The notes under the pieces are model-generated. The model did not search any database and was not told the origin of the DNA. It was given only the letters and a program-made list of their open reading frames with translations. DNA of 10,837 bases from Planctomycetota bacterium (GTDB lineage: Bacteria > Planctomycetota > Phycisphaerae > WQYP01): contig JAKCCC010000031.1 in NCBI GenBank assembly GCA_021838985.1, positions 1 through 10,837 of the forward strand. Reading direction: 5' to 3'. The position numbers and the translations under genes were made by a program. Positions 1-6,586 of this stretch are shown in pieces; the stretch's first letter is position 1, and each line of letters opens with the position of its first letter.

Positions 1-278
1 AGCTTCGCGGCGGGAAGCCGCACCTGTTGCTGCGGCGCCGGGCCGATGCGGCGGCTTAAGAATTGCAGGGCCCCATCGGTGCGCCCTTGCAAACCCACCG
101 CGGCGCGACAGGGCAGCGCCATTTGCGCCAGCACGCCACCGGCCTCCACCGCCAGGCCCCCCAGGACATCCAGCCGGCCCGGCGCGCTGTGGATCACCAC
201 CCGCGGTCCGCTGGCCGCTACCGCGCCGGTCCGGAACTGTTCCTGAACCCGCGCCTGAATATTCGCCGCCGACACCAT
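1..278 (-). CDS. GHMP-family sugar kinase, N-terminal part (runs off left edge)
   Basis: Reading the minus strand from an ATG at 278-276 gives 92 open codons to the window edge, so only the N-terminus is present. Residues 29-63 match the start of galactokinase-like GHMP kinases. IHSAPGRLDVLGG (29-41) corresponds to the APGRVNLIGE motif of GalK and more closely to the APGRLDVMGG form of arabinokinase-type proteins; a GG-V-L-x-M-A-x-P segment follows. These kinases phosphorylate a sugar at C1 using ATP in the cytoplasm; the ATP-binding and catalytic motifs lie outside the window. The sugar-binding Asp expected after the Gly-Gly (HTDY in GalK, IADY in arabinokinases) is Val44 here, so the substrate may differ. 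A GAGG at 282-285 is 3 nt from the ATG and 6 nt from the GTG at codon 2, so either could be the start. It lies 76 bp behind the AraC gene on the same strand and may be co-transcribed. Confidence 0.7.
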   Translation of the reverse strand, partial: MVSAANIQARVQEQFRTGAVAASGPRVVIHSAPGRLDVLGGLAVEAGGVLAQMALPCRAAVGLQGRTDGALQFLSRRIGPAPQQQVRLPAAK

Positions 279-301
279 GCGCCTCAATATAGTGCATCCG
301 G

Positions 302-337
302 TGTCCAAAGTCGTATGCTGGGACAAATTATTGGACA
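302..337. promoter_or_regulatory. Inverted repeat upstream of the sugar kinase, possible operator
   Basis: TGTCCAA at 302-308 is matched in reverse complement by TTGGACA at 331-337, and a third GGACA lies at 321-325. The repeat sits in the 76-bp gap between the AraC gene and the kinase gene, just ahead of the kinase start. It could be a regulator binding site, perhaps for the neighbouring AraC protein. No T-run follows, so it does not look like a terminator. Seven-base repeats can occur by chance. Confidence 0.25.
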
Positions 338-354
338 GACCGTCCTGCTGCCGT

Positions 355-1245
355 TCAAGCCACCCCGCTGCTGGCGTAGGCCAATGGCGGCATTCCAGCT
401 TGCTGTTTGACGAAACGGCTGAAGGCGCTGGGGTTGGCAAAGCCGAGCTTTTCCGATACCACCGCCACTTTCAGTCCTTGCCGCAACAGCTCACCGGCCT
501 GCCGCAGTTTCAGCTCGTGAATGTACTGCCGCAGCGAGCAGCCCTGGTACTTTTGAAACATCCGTAGAAAATGGAATTTGCTGTAGCCCGCCAGCCGGGA
601 TAAATGTTCCAACGAGAGATCGCCGCCCAGATTGCGCTTGATCACTTCCGCGATCTCGGCCACCACGGCCCGGCGATTCTGTTCGTCCGCGGCCTGTTGC
701 GGGCGGGCCGCCATGGCCTGTTCGTACAACTCCAGTAGCAACGTGGTGAAGCTCGCGAACAAGCGGGCGCGAGAAACCGGCGCCTGTGGCTCACGCCGCA
801 ACAGGTTCCAGCTTTTCCAGAACACCGCGGCAGCCGGCAGGACAGCCGGGGTGGACGGTGACAGGCTGAAGCGCCCCTGGCGAACCTCGCAGGGAGTCCA
901 GAAGATAGTGGCCTGACTGCCAACAGAGCTCTCACACAGCCAGAGATGGCAACAGGGCGGATCGAAGGAGGGATACCAACTATCATGGCTTTCATCGGCG
1001 TCAAACAGGAAAACGGTCCCCGGCGAAACCGGGTAAATCTTCCCTTGAAAGCCGTACTTGCCGCGCCCGGCCAGGCCAATCAACATTTCCCGAAAATGGT
1101 GCTGGTGGGTATGCCGCCGCATCCAGCTCGCGTGCCGGGCGTCCCGCACCGGCGCCACCTCGTCGCCCAGCGCCGTGCCGATCCATCGAAATTTCGGAAA
1201 GTCCAGTAGGACATCGGCGTATTGCTCCAAGGACCACGCGGACAT
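355..1245 (-). CDS. AraC-family transcriptional regulator
   Basis: A 296-residue one-component regulator, the usual AraC/XylS length. The N-terminal half (about 35-105) looks like a cupin sensor domain: a His-rich strand RRHTHQHHFREML (43-55) is followed by PGTVFLFDADESHD (75-88), typical of sugar-sensing members. The C-terminal 100 residues form the double helix-turn-helix. The first helix pair is around SLEHLSRLAGYSKFHFLRMF (211-230). The second contains AVVSEKLGFANPSAFSRFVK (261-280), ending in the usual G-x-P-x-x-Y. It probably binds a sugar and controls neighbouring genes: the kinase downstream and possibly the divergent plus-strand genes. A GTG at 1254 would add three residues, but it overlaps the only Shine-Dalgarno sequence (GGGAGG, 1254-1259). 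The ATG at 1245 has that site 8 nt upstream and is chosen. The ligand is unknown. Confidence 0.9.
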   Translation of the reverse strand: MSAWSLEQYADVLLDFPKFRWIGTALGDEVAPVRDARHASWMRRHTHQHHFREMLIGLAGRGKYGFQGKIYPVSPGTVFLFDADESHDSWYPSFDPPCCHLWLCESSVGSQATIFWTPCEVRQGRFSLSPSTPAVLPAAAVFWKSWNLLRREPQAPVSRARLFASFTTLLLELYEQAMAARPQQAADEQNRRAVVAEIAEVIKRNLGGDLSLEHLSRLAGYSKFHFLRMFQKYQGCSLRQYIHELKLRQAGELLRQGLKVAVVSEKLGFANPSAFSRFVKQQAGMPPLAYASSGVA

Positions 1246-1253
1246 GGCCGACA

Positions 1254-1259
1254 CCTCCC
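1254..1259 (-). promoter_or_regulatory. Shine-Dalgarno sequence of the AraC gene
   Basis: On the minus strand this reads GGGAGG, with an 8-nt spacer to the ATG at 1245-1243. It overlaps the upstream in-frame GTG at 1254-1252, which rules that codon out as the likely start. Confidence 0.7.
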
Positions 1260-1311
1260 GCTAAACCCGGCCGACGCTCGCCTAACGCGGATGTAAGGTG
1301 ACGCACCGTGT

Positions 1312-1327
1312 GACCGTACCGACGGTC
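1312..1327. promoter_or_regulatory. Perfect inverted repeat in the divergent intergenic region, possible operator
   Basis: GACCGT at 1312-1317 and ACGGTC at 1322-1327 form a 16-bp palindrome with a 4-nt centre, and another ACCGT lies 8 bp to the left at 1305-1309. It is 67 bp upstream of the AraC start, between the divergent AraC and pseudopilin genes, where an autoregulatory or shared operator would be expected. Nothing proves binding. Confidence 0.3.
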
Positions 1328-1413
1328 CACCTGCCGCGCCAAGCATTCCGCCCACCCTTTCCAACGGCGTCCCAATATACCCCGGATACCCCGGGGCACG
1401 CTAACACCGCAAA

Positions 1414-1575
1414 GAGCAATAACCGGCAGCTCACCGCAATTTATGGTATTGCCTTCCGCTCGCGCGGGCGGATAGGATATCCCGTGTGGAGCAGGCGGCG
1501 TAGCTTGCCCCAAGGTTCGCCCTGGTTTTTCCAAGGACTCCACCGGGTCCGTTTCACTGAATCCCGGAGCCTTGG
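1414..1575 (+). ncRNA. Candidate structured 5' leader of the pseudopilin gene
   Basis: A run of short stem-loops lies in the leader. GAGC 1414-1417 pairs with GCTC 1429-1432; GCAAT 1436-1440 with ATTGC 1448-1452; GGATA 1470-1474 with TATCC 1478-1482. CAGG-CG 1492-1497 pairs with 1518-1524 around an inner CTTG/CAAG stem. CCAAGG 1531-1536 plus CTCC 1538-1541 pairs with 1566-1575. Two CCAAGG copies (1510-1515 and 1531-1536) could compete for the single CCTTGG at 1570-1575. This could be a regulatory leader, but short stems are common in GC-rich DNA and I recognise no known riboswitch core. Confidence 0.3.
1492..1530 (+). terminator. Terminator-like hairpin with T5 tail inside the pseudopilin leader
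   Basis: CAGGCG (1492-1497) pairs with CGCCCTG (1518-1524) with one bulged C. A second stem, CTTG 1504-1507 with CAAG 1511-1514, sits inside. G1525 and five T residues (1526-1530) follow. No plus-strand gene lies upstream for it to terminate, so if real it would act as an attenuator of the pseudopilin transcript. The stem is imperfect, and function is inferred. Confidence 0.35.
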
Positions 1576-1607
1576 AAATTGTGACGGGTGAAGTTATTCC
1601 CTCTTTC

Positions 1608-1613
1608 AAGGAG
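1608..1613 (+). promoter_or_regulatory. Shine-Dalgarno sequence of the pseudopilin gene
   Basis: AAGGAG ends 6 nt before the ATG at 1620. Upstream in-frame starts (TTG at 1572, ATG at 1614) have no usable site: the ATG at 1614 directly abuts this one. Confidence 0.8.
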
Positions 1614-1619
1614 ATGCCC

Positions 1620-2858
1620 ATGAAGAGCTCCCCCGCAAACCTGCTGGCCGTGGCGGCCGAAGCCGCTGCGGCGGACCTGCAGCCTCTCCCGTCGGACCGT
1701 TTAGGCGCGTGGCGTCCCGGCGTTTGCACCGACGCCCCGCTCCTGGCCGCCCTGGACGCCCGCCTGCGCCCGGCGCCAAAGAAGCGCGCCGCGTTCACGC
1801 TGATTGAGCTGCTGGTAGTGATATCGATAATAGCTATTCTTATATCTATATTACTACCTGCATTAGCGAAGGCTCGGGAACTGGCCAATCGCGCCGTGTG
1901 CATGGCCAACATCCGCGGGGTCATCCAATCCATGGTGACCTACGCTCAATCGAACGGCGGCTGGTTCCCGGCGATGGGGCAGGGCAACGGAGCTCCACTG
2001 AAGCTCTACGGCAACGGCCCCTGGCCCAATGTGCCGGTGGTCCAGGGCGAAACCGCTCCGGAGGTGGTGCAGAGCCAGTTCACGTCGTTTTCCTCTGGTG
2101 CTGGGTATTTCGTCAGCCCCCTGGAAAGCATGTGGATACTGGTGTTACAGGGCTACACCACGCCGGCCAGTTTCATCTGCCCGTCCGATCCGCTCGGATC
2201 ACAGTGGGTGTCGGCGGAAACGGCCCCCAACACCACACCGGGAGGGCCTCCCACCTACTGCCTGGATTTCGGGATGCGGCCCGGCCAGCCCGAATCCCAG
2301 TGGGGGCCCACCAATATGGTGGGCGCCGGCGAAAGCTACTCGATCGCCTTCCCCTGGACGGGCGGAGGAAGTGGCGGCACCTACAGCGGCTACTGGTATG
2401 GCTCGACCGGTCAGTGGTGGAACACCAACAACGCCAACACACAGGTTCCGCTGGTCAGCGACATGGCCCCGGTGGATTCCCCTAACGTCGGTGGTGATAC
2501 CACGGGGATATACCTGCGCATCACCACCACCTTGCCGACGGCCAATACCTACGGACCGTATATTTACAATTCCGGCAATCATGCCGGTGACGGCCAGAAC
2601 GTGGGCTTTGGCGACGATCACGTAACGTGGGAAACCTCGCCCTACGTGGGTGAAAACGGTGACAACATTTTCACCTACACCACCGCCACGGGCGTAGTAA
2701 ACGGCACCACCGACACCAACCAGGTGGACAATTTACCCGTGTTCGGGTCTCCAACGTACCACGGGCCGTACATCCAGACACTAGGCCCACCGTTCGACAC
2801 CTACATGGTGCCGAAGCGTACGGTGAACCCGAGTTTTGCCACCCTCCAGGCGTGGTGA
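1620..2858 (+). CDS. Type II secretion/type IV pilus-like pseudopilin (prepilin-type cleavage/methylation domain)
   Basis: A 412-residue protein. The prepilin peptidase signature [11 protein letters not shown] starts at residue 58, with Ala rather than Gly before the Phe59 cleavage point. A hydrophobic helix to about residue 80 is followed by the planctomycete-style [20 protein letters not shown] segment. The globular part (100-412) is rich in Gly, Asn, Thr, Tyr and Trp and carries [19 protein letters not shown] near residues 320-338. This is a variant of the His...Asp-Gly motif seen in the large families of planctomycete surface pseudopilins. The protein is expected to be cleaved and inserted in the inner membrane with its C-terminus outside; its exact role is unknown. 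Two features are odd. The leader before the cleavage motif is about 58 residues, with no ATG, GTG or TTG codon close to the motif that would shorten it. The membrane-helix codons at 1821-1865 are strikingly AT-rich. It is probably transcribed alone, since the next gene starts 257 bp later. Confidence 0.85.
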   Translation: MKSSPANLLAVAAEAAAADLQPLPSDRLGAWRPGVCTDAPLLAALDARLRPAPKKRAAFTLIELLVVISIIAILISILLPALAKARELANRAVCMANIRGVIQSMVTYAQSNGGWFPAMGQGNGAPLKLYGNGPWPNVPVVQGETAPEVVQSQFTSFSSGAGYFVSPLESMWILVLQGYTTPASFICPSDPLGSQWVSAETAPNTTPGGPPTYCLDFGMRPGQPESQWGPTNMVGAGESYSIAFPWTGGGSGGTYSGYWYGSTGQWWNTNNANTQVPLVSDMAPVDSPNVGGDTTGIYLRITTTLPTANTYGPYIYNSGNHAGDGQNVGFGDDHVTWETSPYVGENGDNIFTYTTATGVVNGTTDTNQVDNLPVFGSPTYHGPYIQTLGPPFDTYMVPKRTVNPSFATLQAW

Positions 2859-2860
2859 TA

Positions 2861-2897
2861 CCACCACCCGACGGGCGGTGGGGAGCTCCTTCTCCCC
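2861..2897 (+). terminator. Hairpins just after the pseudopilin stop, possible terminator
   Basis: Two overlapping inverted repeats start 3 bp after the stop codon. CCACC (2861-2865) pairs with GGTGG (2877-2881), with an inner CCC/GGG pairing. GGGGAG (2880-2885) pairs with CTCCCC (2892-2897). No good T-run follows, so it may be a weak or factor-dependent terminator. The rest of the gap to 3115 shows nothing recognisable. Confidence 0.35.
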
Positions 2898-3099
2898 GGG
2901 GCCACGCCGGGATGGAGGATTTCTTTGGGGGGCCGTGTGGCCAGTGGGAGTGTCGTTGTTCCCGCGTGATTGCATTGACCGTCGGCCCTGCTGGTGCCGG
3001 TGGGCGAGTGCGAGGGGATCGCGCAGGGCGGCACGGGGTGAGGCGCGGGAAACGCGGCCGGAGGCGCCCGTCCGAAAGTTAGTGCGCGTACTTTATGGG

Positions 3100-3105
3100 A
3101 AGGGG
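3100..3105 (+). promoter_or_regulatory. Shine-Dalgarno-like sequence of the DUF4838 gene
   Basis: AAGGGG lies 10 nt before the ATG at 3116. The upstream ATG at 3095 has no purine-rich site before it, and starting there would put seven extra residues ahead of a normal signal peptide. Confidence 0.5.
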
Positions 3106-3115
3106 CATACGTATT

Positions 3116-4984
3116 ATGCGGACGCTTTTACAATCGCGATTATTCGGCGCCCTATTGGGCTCCGCGGCGGCCTTGGCGGGAACGTCATTGGCGGCCGCGG
3201 GCGCGGGGTTGACGCTGGCCAGCCACGGCCATACGCGCTACGCGGTCGTAATCGCTTCCAGCGCCTCGGCCGTCGTGCGGCATGCGGCCCACGAGCTGGC
3301 CCAGGATTTACAAACCATTTCGGGGGCGAAGTTTGCGGTCACTTCCGCTCCACCAGCCGGCCCGGCCATTTATGTTGGGCCGGGAGCCGCATTGCGTAAA
3401 GCCCTTCCCAGGCTGCGAATGCTAATCCCGCCGGGGGAAGGATTTTCTATTCAGACCTTCGGAAACAATATAGCCTTAGTAGGCGGCAGTGGCCGGGGAA
3501 CGCTGTATGCGGTGTATACGTTTCTGGAGGAGCACTTGGGCGTTCGCTGGTACTCACCGCACGACACCGTTCTCCCGCGCCGTACGGTGATGCGGGTGCC
3601 AGCATTGCACGAACGTCAGACCCCCGCCTTCAGTTACCGGGACGCCTTCGAGTCCTTGGCGAACCGTCACCCTCAGTGGGCCGCACACCTGAGATTGAAC
3701 GGTGCTTTCAATGGCGGTTTCTGCCTTTCGGGCAGGGCATCCCTGGGCGGATTTAGCCGTATGTTCAGCGCGGCCGAGAATTTCTACCGGTTGGTGCCCC
3801 CGTCTAAATACTTCGCCACCCACCCTGAATACTACAGCCTGATTAACGGAAAGCGCAATGACACGTACCTCATCTCGCAACTTTCCCTGGTCAATCCCGG
3901 CGTATTTCGAATTATCACCGCGGCGTTGATAGCACAAGCCAGGAACCCCGGCGTGGTCCTGCTGGGCCTGTCACCGAATGACACCCGCACAGGCGATGGC
4001 AACTCGCAGGGTGCCGCCACCCGGGCCAGCGACGCCCATTACGGCGCGCCCTCCGGAACTCTGCTGCATTTTGTCAATAAAGTGGCGGAGGCGGTGCAGC
4101 GGCAGTACCCCCACCGAAAAATCTGGCTGGAGACGCTTGCCTACCAGTACAACGCCAAGCCCCCCCTGCCTGGCACCATCAAGGTTGGTCCCAATGTTTT
4201 GGTCTACCTTTGTCTGAACCAGAACTATGCGTACGGGGTTACCTCGCCGCAAAACCGCCGCGAAATGCGGGAAATTCTCGGATGGGAAAAGGTTGCGGCC
4301 GGCCATCTTGGCGTCTGGGCCGACGAGACGGATTTCGCCCACTACCTGGAGCCATTTCCGAACTGGGACGAGCTGGGTGTGGATATGGAATTCTATCACC
4401 GGCATGGCATTGTCGGGATGTTCTGCGAAGGTAATGGCCAGGGCATAAACGGCATGACGGCGATGCGCACGTGGGTGATGGCGCATCTTATGTGGAACTC
4501 CGGGCAGAACATCTGGCGGCTGATCCGGGAGTTCACCAATGGCTACTACGGACCCGCCGGTAAATATATCTATCGATATCTGCGGCTGCTGCAGCGCCAA
4601 GTGCGGGTGGCGTTCCAAGGGTCCACAATACGGGGGGCGATACAGGACCCGACCACGTGCCTCCTGCCCACGGAGCCTCCCAACGCGCCCTTCCTGACAC
4701 CGTGGGTTTTGGCTAAAGCGAATCGTCTGTTTGAAAGGGCCCAGGCCGCGGTGAAGCTCAACGCCGCCGAGCTAAGACGCGTCAAGCAGGCGCGTTTGGG
4801 TATCCGCTACGTAGAACTGATGCGCCATGCGCCGAAGGCCAATGCGCCCCCGACCGAGAGGAGCGCTTTCCGGACCCGACTCGGGCGTTTCCTGCGGGAC
4901 CTGCGCCAGTTTCATGTGGAATTCATTCGAGAGGGCTACCCTGTTTCCAAGTGGGCTGCCGATATGGAAAAACTGGCCCGATGA
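3116..4984 (+). CDS. Exported DUF4838 family protein, probable carbohydrate-active enzyme
   Basis: A 622-residue protein starting with a signal peptide: basic MRTLLQSR, a hydrophobic stretch to about residue 27, and likely cleavage in the AAAG region. Residues 42-165 resemble the small alpha/beta domain that precedes the barrel in GH20- and GH67-type glycosidases (VVRHAAHELAQDL, IYVGPG, GTLYAVYTFLEEHLGVRWYS). Residues 170-500 match DUF4838: LVPPSKYFATHPEYYSLING (227-246), a SPND motif (286-289), GAPSGTLLHFVNKVAE (310-325), LAYQY (341-345), LMWN (458-461) and EFTNGYYGPAGKYIYRYL (472-489). The family is poorly characterised; its fold and neighbours suggest polysaccharide processing outside the cytoplasm. 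After SPND, members that I recall have a Cys-x-Cys-x-x-Cys cluster; it is absent here, the segment at 290-309 having no Cys. It is the first gene of the probable five-gene operon. Catalytic residues and substrate cannot be named. Confidence 0.85.
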   Translation: MRTLLQSRLFGALLGSAAALAGTSLAAAGAGLTLASHGHTRYAVVIASSASAVVRHAAHELAQDLQTISGAKFAVTSAPPAGPAIYVGPGAALRKALPRLRMLIPPGEGFSIQTFGNNIALVGGSGRGTLYAVYTFLEEHLGVRWYSPHDTVLPRRTVMRVPALHERQTPAFSYRDAFESLANRHPQWAAHLRLNGAFNGGFCLSGRASLGGFSRMFSAAENFYRLVPPSKYFATHPEYYSLINGKRNDTYLISQLSLVNPGVFRIITAALIAQARNPGVVLLGLSPNDTRTGDGNSQGAATRASDAHYGAPSGTLLHFVNKVAEAVQRQYPHRKIWLETLAYQYNAKPPLPGTIKVGPNVLVYLCLNQNYAYGVTSPQNRREMREILGWEKVAAGHLGVWADETDFAHYLEPFPNWDELGVDMEFYHRHGIVGMFCEGNGQGINGMTAMRTWVMAHLMWNSGQNIWRLIREFTNGYYGPAGKYIYRYLRLLQRQVRVAFQGSTIRGAIQDPTTCLLPTEPPNAPFLTPWVLAKANRLFERAQAAVKLNAAELRRVKQARLGIRYVELMRHAPKANAPPTERSAFRTRLGRFLRDLRQFHVEFIREGYPVSKWAADMEKLAR

Positions 4985-5128
4985 GCGGCGGGCGGAGCAC
5001 TTTTTCTGTTTCGGTGCGGCGGCGGCATCGCGCGGGGCGGTATCACTCGGCGCATGGGCCGTTTTAAAGCTGGGGAAGCGGTGGGTGCTGGAATGGCGTT
5101 GGAAAAATCCGTGAAAGGAATTTAGTCC

Positions 5129-6520
5129 GTGAGGGTTGGAACCGCCCAGATCGAAATAACGCCACAGCCGGGAATCGAACTGTCCGGCTTTCAGGTGCGC
5201 CCGCAACCTTCAACAGAGGTGCTCGATCCGTTGTGGATGCGCGCCCTGTACCTTGACGACGGCGCCGAGAAATGTTTGTGGTTGCATACAGATTTGGGAG
5301 CGCTGGAGCAGCGGTTCGCCGATCAGCTCCGCCGCCGCATCGAGATCGATTCCGGCCTTCCGTTGGCGCGGATTCTGATCGTGGCCACGCACACGCATAG
5401 CGGTCCGGCTGTGGCCGCCCCTCCCGGAGGTGATGTGGCCGATCGGGCGGCGGTGGAATCGGAGGCCAAATCGGCAGGCCGGACCCTAAAATTCGACGGG
5501 GGGATGGTAGAACCAGCCTATGTGACCTGGTTGGAGGCGCAAATCCGGCGGGGCGCCCATCTGGCCTTGGACGCCCCTCAACCGTGCCAGCTTGTCGCGA
5601 TGGAGGGGCGGTGCGAGTTGGCCGTGGACCGTTGCGTGCCCGCGTGCCGCCACCCCGGTGATCGCACGGATCCGGCCCACACAGGTGAGCCGGTTGGGGC
5701 CTGTTGTGCGCCTGCGCTGCAGCACGTGGACCCACGGGTGGGATGCTGGGCTTTCCGTCGCGGCGACGGTTCTTTCCAAGCGGTGTTGCTCTGTTATTCG
5801 ATGCACCCGGCGTGCCTTTGCGGTTCCGAGATTAGCGCCGATTGGCCGGGCGAAACAGCGCGGGTTGTTTCGGAAGCCCTGCCGGGACGCCCGGTAGTTG
5901 TCGTTTCCACCGGCGCCTGCGGCGACATGAACCCCCCGCGGGTCGGTACAACCCCCGACGAAATGCGCCGGGTCGGGCGGCAAGTGGCGCAAAGCGTAGT
6001 AAGTTCCCTGCTCGCCCATCCTGCGGGAGCGCCGCGCGAGCCGGAAATGCCGCTGCGGTTCCGCTCCACCGAGGTGTCCCTGCCCTGTGCCGAGACGAAT
6101 GTCGAACAGGTGGAAGAGCATGCCGGCAGGTACCTGGCCAACCCGGCTTTCCGCCACCTCGAACAGGCCGTTGGGGCTTGGCGCGAAAACATGCTCGGAA
6201 TGTTTCGGTGCGGCGGATCGCCCGGTATCCCGGCTAAGCTGGCGGTGCTAGCGCTTGGGCCAACTGCGATGGTCGCGGTCAACGCGGAACTTTTCGCGCG
6301 GTTCAATGCGCTGGTGGGCGCTTCGCGCCGTGTTTCGGTCTTTACCGCAGGCTGCGCCAACGGAATGATTGGTTACGTCGCCCCGGCGCAGGCCTACGAG
6401 GAAGGCGGTTACTACGAGGTGGAGAGGTCCGCGTTTTCGTACAATTTGCCGCGCCTCCGGAAGGGCGGTTTTGAGTTGCTTGTCCAGCAAGCCTGCTCCC
6501 TGCTGGACGCGCTGGCATAG
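5129..6520 (+). CDS. Neutral/alkaline non-lysosomal ceramidase family protein, cytoplasmic
   Basis: A 463-residue protein of the zinc amidohydrolase family whose type enzymes split the amide of ceramide. Visible motifs are VGTAQIEITPQPGIELSGF (3-21), ATHTHSGP (86-93) with the metal-binding His, YSMHPA (223-228), ISADWPGE (235-242), TGACGDMNPP (261-270), AVNAELFARF (383-392) and GCANGMIGYVAPAQAYEEGG (408-427). The His, Glu and Tyr positions expected to bind zinc therefore appear present, as judged by motif only. There is no signal peptide and no C-terminal immunoglobulin-like domain, unlike secreted ceramidases. With sugar-processing neighbours, an amide-linked sugar is a more likely substrate than ceramide, though this is inference. 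The GTG start is supported by AAAGGAA at 5114-5120, 8 nt upstream. It follows the DUF4838 gene after 144 bp. Confidence 0.8.
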   Translation: MRVGTAQIEITPQPGIELSGFQVRPQPSTEVLDPLWMRALYLDDGAEKCLWLHTDLGALEQRFADQLRRRIEIDSGLPLARILIVATHTHSGPAVAAPPGGDVADRAAVESEAKSAGRTLKFDGGMVEPAYVTWLEAQIRRGAHLALDAPQPCQLVAMEGRCELAVDRCVPACRHPGDRTDPAHTGEPVGACCAPALQHVDPRVGCWAFRRGDGSFQAVLLCYSMHPACLCGSEISADWPGETARVVSEALPGRPVVVVSTGACGDMNPPRVGTTPDEMRRVGRQVAQSVVSSLLAHPAGAPREPEMPLRFRSTEVSLPCAETNVEQVEEHAGRYLANPAFRHLEQAVGAWRENMLGMFRCGGSPGIPAKLAVLALGPTAMVAVNAELFARFNALVGASRRVSVFTAGCANGMIGYVAPAQAYEEGGYYEVERSAFSYNLPRLRKGGFELLVQQACSLLDALA

Positions 6521-6576
6521 AACCGGGTTATGAGGCGCCCCAGCCCGGCTGCGGCGCCGAATTATTTAAGGAAATC

Positions 6577-6580
6577 GGAG
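6577..6580 (+). promoter_or_regulatory. Shine-Dalgarno sequence of the aminotransferase gene
   Basis: GGAG lies 6 nt before the ATG at 6587. The upstream in-frame ATG at 6530 has no such site, so the shorter protein is preferred. Confidence 0.65.
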
Positions 6581-6586
6581 TTAAAC

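Larger units (their letters stand above)
1246..1619. other. Divergent intergenic region between the AraC and pseudopilin genes
   Basis: These 374 bp hold no convincing protein gene. From left to right they contain the AraC ribosome binding site, the palindrome at 1312-1327, a tandem 9-bp repeat (ATACCCCGG at 1377-1385 and 1386-1394), a series of small stem-loops from 1414 to 1575, and the pseudopilin ribosome binding site. Promoters for both genes must lie here, but I found no pair of boxes close enough to the sigma-70 consensus to name. Confidence 0.6.

Noticed and set aside
1377..1394. A tandem 9-bp repeat ATACCCCGG, considered as a CRISPR fragment or binding-site array.
   Set aside because: There are only two copies without spacers and no further copies nearby; it is more likely local slippage.
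1404..1452. A stretch reading GCAAAGAGCAATAACC that faintly resembles the start of a cyclic-di-GMP-I (GEMM) riboswitch.
   Set aside because: The second conserved half and the tetraloop-receptor pieces of that riboswitch are absent, so similarity is limited to a few bases.
1001..1933. A 310-codon minus-strand open frame spanning the AraC gene start and the pseudopilin start.
   Set aside because: It overlaps two well-supported genes in other frames, its protein is Arg/Ala/Gly-rich and low in complexity, and it resembles no family.
5054..5125. A 23-codon open frame (MGRFKAGEAVGAG and onward) ending 3 bp before the ceramidase-like start.
   Set aside because: No ribosome binding site precedes it and the peptide shows no recognisable features; it fits ordinary chance in a GC-rich gap.
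5064..5735. A 223-codon minus-strand open frame opposite the ceramidase-like gene.
   Set aside because: Its Pro/Arg-rich composition is typical of antisense frames in GC-rich coding DNA, and the plus-strand gene has clear family motifs.
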